From: Candidatus Peribacterales bacterium
GTDB lineage: Bacteria > Patescibacteriota > Gracilibacteria > Peribacterales > Peribacteraceae
Direction of reading: 5' to 3'
DNA length: 64,000 bases
NCBI GenBank assembly: GCA_020058765.1
Contig: JAGVDM010000006.1
Coordinates: 62,001-126,000 of the forward strand
Below, piece after piece: positions 42,732 to 50,182 of this stretch. The notes under the pieces are model-generated. The model was not told the origin of the DNA, did not search any database, and was given only the letters and a program-made list of their open reading frames with translations. A program made the translations under genes and the position numbers. Position 1 is the first letter of the stretch. Every line of letters starts with the position of its first letter.

Positions 42732-43445
42732 ATGCCAATGACCGATACGCAACGGATGCTCTGGATCGACGTTGCGCGAACGGTAGCGATCCTCCTCATG
42801 GTGCTCTACCACCTCGTATTCGATCTACAGTACTGGTACGGCTGGTCGATCGATGTGACACAGGGGACGTGGTTTTTGGTTGGCCGCAGTGCGGCAGTAC
42901 TTTTTCTGATACTGGTAGGTGTGAGCTTTGTAGTATCTGCACGCAGGCGAACGCCGCGACAAATCCAGTGGCGCGCGTTCCAGCGCAGCGCGGTAATCCT
43001 GTCGTGGGCTGTAGCAATTACCGTTGCAACGTATGGAGTGGATAGCGATACATATATCCGATTCGGCATCCTGCACTGCATTGGCGTGAGTATTTTGCTG
43101 CTACTGCCGCTGTATCGGCTCGGTATGTGGAACATGTCTCTTGGCATTCTTTGGCTTGCAGGAACACCTCTGTTTATGGGCACGGCGAACAATGAATTCT
43201 TGCTGCCCCTTGGCCGTATACCACTCGGATTCGTCACCTTGGATTACTATCCTCTCTTCCCGTGGGCAGGGCTTGTTGTGCTCGGCGCCGGCCTGGGGGC
43301 GCTACTCCTCAATTTCCATAAACCAATACAACGCAGCCCTCACGCCTTGGTACATATACTCACATTCCCCGGTCGACATGCACTGGCTATCTACCTAGTG
43401 CATCAGCCAGTACTCCTCGGGTTCCTATGGCTGCTCCACCGGTAG
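42732..43445 (+). CDS. DUF1624 / heparan-alpha-glucosaminide N-acetyltransferase-like membrane protein
   Basis: A 237-residue polytopic protein with the family opening WIDVARTVAILLMVLYHLVFDL, GRSAAVLFLILVGVSF, GILHCIGVSILLL, YPLFPWAGLVVLGAG, and a closing FPGRHALAIYLVHQPVLLG. It is a probable membrane-embedded transferase for an acyl group onto a surface sugar. I chose ATG 42732. It starts 4 bp after the previous gene and so shares its transcript. Confidence 0.83.
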   Translation: MPMTDTQRMLWIDVARTVAILLMVLYHLVFDLQYWYGWSIDVTQGTWFLVGRSAAVLFLILVGVSFVVSARRRTPRQIQWRAFQRSAVILSWAVAITVATYGVDSDTYIRFGILHCIGVSILLLLPLYRLGMWNMSLGILWLAGTPLFMGTANNEFLLPLGRIPLGFVTLDYYPLFPWAGLVVLGAGLGALLLNFHKPIQRSPHALVHILTFPGRHALAIYLVHQPVLLGFLWLLHR

Positions 43446-43451
43446 GAGTGG

Positions 43452-44444
43452 TTACTTGGCACGAGACACGCCTGGCAAGTCGCAAATGATCGTGGATGGG
43501 CGAACCACATGCATCGGTTCCTGCCCAGCCTTCCACTCCCGAATAGACGTGAAGCAATCCTCGTACATGTTCCGCATGCTTTCCTCGGCATAAAAAGCAA
43601 TGTGCGGCGTGGTGATAGCATTGGGGTGTGTGATGAGCGCTTCATTCTCTTGAAAGTTTCGCTCATGCTCCAGCACATCCAGGAGTGCGTAGCGCACTTT
43701 TCCGCTTTGCAATGCAGAAAGTAGTGCTGCGGAATCAATGAGTTCTCCACGTGCTGTATTCACAATAACCACACCGTCTTTCATCTTCTCGAATGCGGCA
43801 GCGTTTAGAAGGTGATTGGTTTGCGGCGTAGCCGGGAGGTGCAACGTCAGTACATCACTACGCGAGAGAAGCGTGTCCAGGTCGACGTATTCCACATTGC
43901 ACTGCTCAATAATCTCGATGTTTCGACATCGATCAACAGCGACCACATGCATACCAAAGCCATGGGCAATACAGGCAACAACCGCACCAATACGTCCTGT
44001 ACCCACAATACCCATCACTTTACCGTTGAGCGACATACCGCGCAGACCGTGGTAATCGAATACACCGCTCTGCACGCGCGCATCTGCCTCTGGGATATGT
44101 CGCAACGTGCTCAGGAGCAAGGCAAATACATGTTCGGCAATCACAAAGGAGCCGTAATCGGGCACGTTACATACGGTAATCCCCTGCTCCTCGCAGGTTG
44201 GCATATGCACGTGATTGTACCCAACGGATCGGGTGCAGAGGAGTTTGAGTTTCGGCAGACGCTGCAAAACTTCCCGAGTGAATTGTGTGTAGATGAAGCA
44301 TGAAACAACTGCAGCGTCTTTACATGCATCTACCAATGCATCTTCACTGAGCACTTCCGAATGAATGATCGACTCTGGGAATGCTGTGCGAATACGTTGC
44401 GTGTCTTCGGCATCGACTTCGAGAAAAACAACGGAAGATGGCAT
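43452..44444 (-). CDS. D-isomer specific 2-hydroxyacid dehydrogenase (D-lactate dehydrogenase type)
   Basis: A 330-residue NAD-dependent dehydrogenase. It has RSVGYNHVHM, the Rossmann motif GIVGTGRIGAVVA, the NTARGELID catalytic-Arg segment and TPHIAFYAEES with the catalytic His. The order and length match D-lactate dehydrogenases, with pyruvate to D-lactate as the likely reaction and NADH reoxidation in fermentation as the likely role. I chose ATG 44444; the track ORF adds 16 residues. It is convergent with the DUF1624 gene. Confidence 0.88.
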   Translation of the reverse strand: MPSSVVFLEVDAEDTQRIRTAFPESIIHSEVLSEDALVDACKDAAVVSCFIYTQFTREVLQRLPKLKLLCTRSVGYNHVHMPTCEEQGITVCNVPDYGSFVIAEHVFALLLSTLRHIPEADARVQSGVFDYHGLRGMSLNGKVMGIVGTGRIGAVVACIAHGFGMHVVAVDRCRNIEIIEQCNVEYVDLDTLLSRSDVLTLHLPATPQTNHLLNAAAFEKMKDGVVIVNTARGELIDSAALLSALQSGKVRYALLDVLEHERNFQENEALITHPNAITTPHIAFYAEESMRNMYEDCFTSIREWKAGQEPMHVVRPSTIICDLPGVSRAK

Positions 44445-44568
44445 GCCTGTAGTGTAGAACGACTCGCTGTGGGAAAAAGGGGAAATTCCCAAGGAGGACG
44501 ATCGATCACCACGAAGGTGTACGCATGGAAAATGGCTTTAAATAGAGGAAAAACTGGGTAAAAGACGT

Positions 44569-44597
44569 TTGTATTGCGCCACGTATTTCGCTACACT
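44569..44597 (+). promoter_or_regulatory. Predicted promoter of the LCP gene
   Basis: TTGTAT (44569-44574), 17 bp, TACACT (44592-44597). The predicted +1 is 1 nt before the ATG at 44605, so the transcript should be leaderless. Confidence 0.6.
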
Positions 44598-44604
44598 ATG
44601 CGGG

Positions 44605-46143
44605 ATGTCGTTTACCGTACGGCGAATTCGGGAGGAACGCCCTCCACGAAAATGGCCCCTGAAACCAGTCTTCATTGCGCTGATTGGTATTGGCGGATCA
44701 TTGTTGCAGCTCTTCTCTCGTGAGAAGGAGCGCTTGGACGAGAAACATGCAGCAAACGCTCGTGCGATGCTGCTGAAAAAATTCCTGCTGGTGCTCATTG
44801 CCGTGCTCTGCGCCCTGCTCCTGATTGCAGGAACGGTAAAGGCGCTTACGGGCGTGCAGCTCCTCAGCTTGCAAACTGTCACAAAGCTGGCTGGTACGCC
44901 TCCACCAAGCGACGCGAACGGTTTTACCAACCTGCTGCTGCTGGGCCAAGGTGACGCGGGGCACGATGGAGTGAACCTGACCGATACCATCATGGTTGCA
45001 AGCTTCGATCCAAAGGACACGAAAAGCGTCGTACTCCTCTCCATCCCTCGCGATACATACCTCCTCTCCACAGAGAAGATGGGCGCAGGAAGAGTGAACA
45101 CAATGTATCGTGACTACAGTTCCTTTTTGCGATTCCAACAAGGCATGGATGAGGAGGCAGCAACGCAGGAAGCCATGAAGGAGCTCGCCGCAGAGATTGG
45201 CCGAAAAGTCGGCCTGGAAATCCACCACACGGTGAAGGTGGATTTTGATGGATTCGTACGGGCAGTGGATGTGATCGAAGGCATTGATGTCACAGTGCCG
45301 GAAACTATTGTGGATACGGAATACCCCAATGAAAATTACGGGTACGAAACATTCCGACTGGAAGCCGGATTGCAGCATTTGGACGGCGCGACGGCATTGA
45401 AGTACGCCCGCAGTCGCCACTCCACGAGTGACTTCGATCGCTCCGCACGCCAGCAACAAATACTGCAGGCAATGGGCGACAAAGCGAGGGAAATGGGTAT
45501 CGCTTCCAATCCACAGCGCATCATTGAATTGCTGAATATTCTCTCGGAGAACATGGCCACCACCATGAGTTTGGGCGAACTAGTGGGTATGGCAGATATC
45601 GCACAAGAGATCGATCGATCGAAGATCGTTACCATGCAGCTCAATGATCGCAATGGCCTCTATGGAGGTTTTGTTGATCCAGGTGGCTTCCTCTACACGC
45701 CACCTCGTGATCAGTTTGGCGGTGCATCGGTACTCCTCCCAGTTTCCATCCCCGAATTCCCAGTAACGTGGAAGCAGATTACCTCCCTGGGCGAGCTGCT
45801 CTTTAGGCAGCGTGACTTGTACTTGGCAAACACACGGTTCGCGATCCTCAACTCCGATGCACGAAGCGGCAGCGCAGGGCTGCTCGCATCGGAACTGTTC
45901 CGCTACGGGTTCGACGTACCGATCATAGAGAATGCACCGGGCGAGAAGCGCGCGGCTTCGTTCCTCGCTCCGCTCACCGAAGCAGAAATTCCACTTGCAG
46001 AAGCATTTTCCGCATTGCTTGATATCCCGCTTGGACCACTACCAGAAGGCCTTACAGAAGATCTGCGCGCACCGATCGTAATCGTGCTGGGTGCCGATTA
46101 TCGCTACTCGCCATTGCAGGATCTCGTTCCCGCTGCACAATGA
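44605..46143 (+). CDS. LytR-CpsA-Psr (LCP) family cell-wall polymer transferase
   Basis: A 512-residue type II membrane protein. An Arg-rich cytosolic start is followed by one membrane helix (FLLVLIAVLCALLLIAG) and the LCP domain, with LLLGQGDAGHDGVNLTDTIMV, SIPRDTYL, and KYARSRHSTSDFDRSARQQQIL (arginines that bind the polyprenyl pyrophosphate). A C-terminal LytR_C-like domain is seen (ILNSDARSGSAGLLASELFRYG). It attaches glycopolymers to peptidoglycan or a similar acceptor. The stop overlaps the next start by 4 bp. Confidence 0.92.
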   Translation: MSFTVRRIREERPPRKWPLKPVFIALIGIGGSLLQLFSREKERLDEKHAANARAMLLKKFLLVLIAVLCALLLIAGTVKALTGVQLLSLQTVTKLAGTPPPSDANGFTNLLLLGQGDAGHDGVNLTDTIMVASFDPKDTKSVVLLSIPRDTYLLSTEKMGAGRVNTMYRDYSSFLRFQQGMDEEAATQEAMKELAAEIGRKVGLEIHHTVKVDFDGFVRAVDVIEGIDVTVPETIVDTEYPNENYGYETFRLEAGLQHLDGATALKYARSRHSTSDFDRSARQQQILQAMGDKAREMGIASNPQRIIELLNILSENMATTMSLGELVGMADIAQEIDRSKIVTMQLNDRNGLYGGFVDPGGFLYTPPRDQFGGASVLLPVSIPEFPVTWKQITSLGELLFRQRDLYLANTRFAILNSDARSGSAGLLASELFRYGFDVPIIENAPGEKRAASFLAPLTEAEIPLAEAFSALLDIPLGPLPEGLTEDLRAPIVIVLGADYRYSPLQDLVPAAQ

Positions 46144-47078
46144 CTCCACGCGAAATCGTCGCGAAGGCATGGACAATCACCAAGACGGTGCCGATGCTCC
46201 GGCGATGGGGATTTGCAAAATCGTTTTTGGAAACAATGCTCAACGCGAAGTTGCTCATTTATCAGACGTGGTTTGCGTACTCGTACTTCATCCTCAAGGA
46301 GCCGATTGGCTTCTTTACTATGGAAGAAGTTTTGCTGGAGCACCTACCGAAATGGCTCGCCATTACGATCATTGTGCTTTTGCTTCTGCTCGTAGCAATC
46401 GAGCTGATTTTCCCGCATTTCGCCAAAGGTGCCATTATTGGGCTTGCAGCAAAAGAGTATAAAAAGGAGGAGGTGAAGGGCGGTCTCGTGCTCGCTCTCT
46501 ACAACTTTTTCCCACTCTTCGCGCTGCACGAAATGCTCGTATTCAGCGGTACAACAACCACCATTACCTGGGCCTCGCTCTCACTGCGCTACGGTGGTGC
46601 AGCAGCCATGCTGGGAGTCATTATCATTGGTGTGCTCTGGCTGGCATCGCATGTATTGGAGTTCTTCTGGATGTTTGCGGAAGAGGCCGTGGTGGTGCGA
46701 AAGGTGGGTGTGGGCAAATCGATCAAACGTAGCTTTAAGTTGGTCGTGAGCTACTTGGGGCATGTGGTATTCCTGCTACTTCTGCTGTTCTTTATCAGCT
46801 TACGCATCCTCGCCAACATCTTGATGGTTGTGCTCATCCCCGGTGTGGTGATGGGTGTGGGGTTCCTGCTCACCACATTCCTGCCACCGGCAGTGAGCTA
46901 CGGCCTTGGCGCGCTGCTTGGCATGGTGATCATCTTCTTCGCGAGCTACTTCTTCGCATACCTAGAAGTGTTCCGCCAAACCGTGTGGACCATTACCTAT
47001 ATCGAACTGAGTAAGCAGCGAGAATTGGATGTTATTGAGAAGCCTGACGATGAAGATGACGACGATGACGGTCACTAA
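46140..47078 (+). CDS. Polytopic membrane protein, unknown function
   Basis: A 312-residue protein with about six membrane helices (for example LAITIIVLLLLLVAIELIF, AMLGVIIIGVLWLASHVLEFFW, LGHVVFLLLLLFFISLRIL) and a highly acidic C-terminal tail (DDEDDDDDGH). The start overlaps the LCP stop (ATGA), so translation is coupled and the two likely act together in the envelope. I do not recognise the family; YIELSKQ near the end resembles small 'glycerophosphoryl diester-like' membrane domains only vaguely. Confidence 0.75.
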   Translation: MTPREIVAKAWTITKTVPMLRRWGFAKSFLETMLNAKLLIYQTWFAYSYFILKEPIGFFTMEEVLLEHLPKWLAITIIVLLLLLVAIELIFPHFAKGAIIGLAAKEYKKEEVKGGLVLALYNFFPLFALHEMLVFSGTTTTITWASLSLRYGGAAAMLGVIIIGVLWLASHVLEFFWMFAEEAVVVRKVGVGKSIKRSFKLVVSYLGHVVFLLLLLFFISLRILANILMVVLIPGVVMGVGFLLTTFLPPAVSYGLGALLGMVIIFFASYFFAYLEVFRQTVWTITYIELSKQRELDVIEKPDDEDDDDDGH

Positions 47079-47089
47079 AAAAATCACTG

Positions 47090-47128
47090 TTGACTGTGAA
47101 CGATCGTCCACCTAGTATGGTGGACGAT
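47090..47128 (+). promoter_or_regulatory. lexA promoter with palindromic LexA-type operator
   Basis: TTGACT (47090-47095), 17 bp, TAGTAT (47113-47118). The -10 box sits exactly in the 6-bp centre of a perfect inverted repeat, ATCGTCCACC/GGTGGACGAT (47103-47128). The placement is ideal for autorepression. It is neither the E. coli CTGT-N8-ACAG nor the Gram-positive GAAC-N4-GTTC box. Confidence 0.72.
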
Positions 47129-47144
47129 TGTCCCCCCTGCATCC

Positions 47145-47753
47145 ATGTCACTCACACCGCATCAGCGCACGGTACTCAACTACATTGTCGAGTTTCAGCG
47201 GAAGCGAGGCTATTCGCCTTCACTCGCGGATCTCGCACTCGCCTTCGGCGTGAACAGCAAGAACGCGATTGCGAAAGTAGTGAATGCACTCGTGCGCGAG
47301 CGACACATTGAGAAGGATCCCAAAGGTCGCATTAAGATCATTGAGCAGCCGCACGAAGAGCATCCGCAGCCAATGGTATTGCCGCTCTTTGGCCCTATTT
47401 CCGCAGGCTTCGCCGCGCCAGTGGAAGAGCAGGCAGAAGAGATGCTCGATCTGGAAGATTACATCGTCCCGCAGCGTGCGCGAGGCGCCATTTTCCTGCT
47501 CCGCGTGAAAGGCGACAGTATGATTGAAGCGGGCATTCAGGAAGGCGACCTAGTAATCGTAGAACGTGGCGCAGAGCCAAAAGTTGCAGATATCGTTGTA
47601 GGTGTACTCGATGGTGAATTCACGCTCAAGCGCCTCAAACGCGACAAGGGCAAGTACTACCTGCAGGCAGAGAACCCCGCATACCCCGACATGTATGCAC
47701 TGGAAGAGTTGCAGGTTGCCGGAGTAGTACGTGGAGTGATCCGAAAGTACTAA
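47145..47753 (+). CDS. lexA: LexA SOS repressor
   Basis: A 202-residue repressor-protease with an N-terminal winged helix (TPHQRTVLNYIVEFQRKRGYSPSLADLA). The cleavage site Ala87-Gly88 lies in FGPISAG, and the catalytic dyad is Ser125 (GDSMIEAG) and Lys162 (FTLKRL), with the 37-residue spacing of the family. Self-cleavage should be triggered by RecA filaments. The recognition helix differs from E. coli, in keeping with an unusual operator. dinB starts 18 bp after the stop, so both are under the same palindromic promoter. Confidence 0.95.
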   Translation: MSLTPHQRTVLNYIVEFQRKRGYSPSLADLALAFGVNSKNAIAKVVNALVRERHIEKDPKGRIKIIEQPHEEHPQPMVLPLFGPISAGFAAPVEEQAEEMLDLEDYIVPQRARGAIFLLRVKGDSMIEAGIQEGDLVIVERGAEPKVADIVVGVLDGEFTLKRLKRDKGKYYLQAENPAYPDMYALEELQVAGVVRGVIRKY

Positions 47754-47771
47754 ACGCTTCCCCTTCCTTGG

Positions 47772-48986
47772 ATGTTCGCACACGTCGACGCCGACGCGTT
47801 CTTCGCGTCCGTGCTGGTTCGTAAACGGCCACAGTTGCGCGGCAAGCCGTTACTCGCGCTGGGTATGGGCGGCAGCTGTGTGATTGCCGCAAGCTACGAA
47901 GCAAAAGCACTGGGAGTAAAAACAGGCATGCCTCTACGAGAAGCAAGAGCACTCGCACCACAGGCAATAGAAATGCAGTCAGACTTCGAAGAGGCGTGCG
48001 TTGCATCCAGAGAACTGGAGGCACTACTTTGCGATGTATGCCCGCGCATTGAGCGCGCATCGGTAGATGAATGGTATGCGGATCTGCGGCACTGCGTTGG
48101 CGGTGTGCCAGCGGATGGCAGCAGTTGGGCAAAAGCGGTGCAACTACGCGCAAAAACAGGCGTACACCTCACGGTATCTGTAGGCATTGCCCCCAGTAAG
48201 CTGCTCGCAAAAATGGCGAGTGAGTATCGCAAGCCAGCAGGCAGTACCATCATTGGGCAAGATGTTGCACTGGAGGCATTTCTGCACGATAGACCAGCAG
48301 CAGCGATCCCCGGCATTGGGAGAAAGCGCAATGTGCACGCAGAATCGCATGGGTGGCATACGGCTTGGGATATCGCGCAAGCGAATAGCGAGATGCTCAA
48401 GCAGGTACTGGGCGAACCGGGGCTGGATATGCAGGCAGAGCTCCTCGGCACTCCCCGATCAGGTGTTGCCGAATGCAGCGCTCCGCCCAAGTCCATTTCG
48501 CGCTGTCGCAGCTTTCGCACGACGCGCGACGCCACAATTGTGCATGCCCACGTGCTCACACATTTATCGCGCCTGGTACTCCGCATGCGCTTGCAGCACT
48601 TAAGCTGCACCGCGATCAGCGTGTGGATTCGCAACGCGAATATGCACCACGAAGGCGCAGATTGGCGCTTGCCGCAGGCACTCTGTACAGAAGAAGAGCT
48701 CCTCGCCTATGTGCGCTCCTGTACGGAGCGTTGCACAAGGAAAGAGCGCATGTTCACCCAAGCAGGACTCTCGCTGCACGGGCTTATTCCGCGTGCTCCG
48801 CGCCAGTACTCACTTTTCGAGAGTGTGCAGCAGACCGAGGAATCGGAGGCAATGCAACAGGCACTGGACCACGTGCGCGAGCAGTTCGGCCGCGGAAGCG
48901 TGGTACGTGCATCCGCCCTGCCGAGCGGCGCAGCCGCGAAGCGGCAGAGGCCAACCGTGTACGGGGCGATCGGGCAATGCCGATGA
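47772..48986 (+). CDS. dinB: Y-family DNA polymerase (DinB/UmuC type)
   Basis: A 404-residue translesion polymerase with the palm start HVDADAFFASV, the YEAKALGVKTGMP loop, the catalytic SVDEWYADL, and SVGIAPSKLLAKMASEYRKP. It ends in a region with YSLFE, a possible clamp-binding motif (like QLSLF). It follows lexA by 18 bp in an SOS operon, a textbook placement for error-prone repair. Its last 203 bp are overlapped antisense by the GT4 gene. Confidence 0.9.
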   Translation: MFAHVDADAFFASVLVRKRPQLRGKPLLALGMGGSCVIAASYEAKALGVKTGMPLREARALAPQAIEMQSDFEEACVASRELEALLCDVCPRIERASVDEWYADLRHCVGGVPADGSSWAKAVQLRAKTGVHLTVSVGIAPSKLLAKMASEYRKPAGSTIIGQDVALEAFLHDRPAAAIPGIGRKRNVHAESHGWHTAWDIAQANSEMLKQVLGEPGLDMQAELLGTPRSGVAECSAPPKSISRCRSFRTTRDATIVHAHVLTHLSRLVLRMRLQHLSCTAISVWIRNANMHHEGADWRLPQALCTEEELLAYVRSCTERCTRKERMFTQAGLSLHGLIPRAPRQYSLFESVQQTEESEAMQQALDHVREQFGRGSVVRASALPSGAAAKRQRPTVYGAIGQCR

Positions 48987-50178
48987 GGCATTCCTTGATG
49001 CTCTTCTCGTAGAGCGCGAGCATCTGGTCTGTGAGCACTTTGGGAGAAAAGGCCTCTGCCCGCTGCAGAGAAGTACTCGCGAGGCGCTTTGCGAGCGCTG
49101 CATCGTGGAGCACATCGTATATCGATGCAGCAATGCCCTCGATATCTTCGAGATCATGCAGGATGCCTGCATCTGCAACCACCTCTGGAATTGCACCAGC
49201 ACGCACCGCAATAACCGGCAGACCGAATGCCATGGATTCCACAAGCACCATGCCCTGGCTCTCCATGGGGCTGCATGTCACAAACACATTGCCCACCTGC
49301 AACATGCCCGATTGCATCACCTGTTCGTGCTCAATGTATCCAGCGAAGACTACATGCTTCTGCAGGCCAAGTTGCGCAACAATACCCTCCAATCGTTCGC
49401 GATCGGGGCCGTCGCCAATGATGAAGAGCATTGCCTCCGCATCGCGCAGGTGCACCTTCGCAAACGCATGGAGAACGCGCTCAATAGCCTTCTCGCGCGA
49501 GAGGCGTCCCATATGCAGCACTACACGCTCACCAAGGCCATACTGCTTCTTAAGGGCTGCTATAGACGCTTTGGACGGGTGAGATTCGAGGCAGGAAGGC
49601 GGTACCGGATTGGGGAGGCACACGAGCGCCCTGTGGTACCCCGTACTCTGCAGCGCCTCAATGAGCATTTCGGACGGTGCAATGCGCGCATTGCAGTTCC
49701 TGTAAAACGCGAGGGAGTACCGGGTGGCAATCTTGGTGAGCACGTTGCGAACAGATGCCACGCTAGAAATGAACCCCAAGCACTCGGAATTCTTGGTGGT
49801 AAGCAGTAAATGATTGGTACCAATGAGGGGCTTCCGCAGAAGCCACGATGCGAGCAAGGCATCCAATGCAACGGTGAGCGTTGTATGGAAGTGAATGACA
49901 TCGGGATTGAATGCGCGCAGCGCTTTGATGGATTTGGGGAAACCGATGAGCGGGCTCATGCGGAAATCCGGGTAGAGCAGCAGCGGTACAGAAGGCAGAT
50001 GGAGAATACGCACACCGGGGCTCTGCCACTCCTGATACACGGTTTTCTTGGAAGGTGAAGGCATGATGATGAGCACTTCATGACCACGGCTTCCCAGCTC
50101 CTTGGCAAAGCTCGCAACCGATGTGGCCACTCCGTTTACTTGTGGGTAGAACGTGTCGGTAAAAAAGGCGATGCGCAT
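48784..50178 (-). CDS. GT4-family glycosyltransferase with antisense-overlapping C-terminal extension
   Basis: GT-B fold transferase: AFFTDTFYPQVNGVATSV at the start, HMGRLSREKAIERVLHAFA (donor domain), and the ExxxGxxxxE-type motif MESQGMVLVESMAFGLPVIA. The normal family end is near LYEKSIKECLIG (about residue 395). The remaining ~65 Arg/Pro/Ala-rich residues are read from the strand opposite dinB's 3' end (203 bp). The fold predicts mannosyl-, glucosyl- or galactosyl-lipid synthesis at the membrane. It sits just after valS on the same strand (4-bp gap). Confidence 0.85.
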   Translation of the reverse strand: MRIAFFTDTFYPQVNGVATSVASFAKELGSRGHEVLIIMPSPSKKTVYQEWQSPGVRILHLPSVPLLLYPDFRMSPLIGFPKSIKALRAFNPDVIHFHTTLTVALDALLASWLLRKPLIGTNHLLLTTKNSECLGFISSVASVRNVLTKIATRYSLAFYRNCNARIAPSEMLIEALQSTGYHRALVCLPNPVPPSCLESHPSKASIAALKKQYGLGERVVLHMGRLSREKAIERVLHAFAKVHLRDAEAMLFIIGDGPDRERLEGIVAQLGLQKHVVFAGYIEHEQVMQSGMLQVGNVFVTCSPMESQGMVLVESMAFGLPVIAVRAGAIPEVVADAGILHDLEDIEGIAASIYDVLHDAALAKRLASTSLQRAEAFSPKVLTDQMLALYEKSIKECLIGIARSPRTRLASAASRLRRSAGRMHVPRFRGRTARARGPVPVALPPIPRSAAHSRKVSTGAEHAE

Positions 50179-50182
50179 AGAA

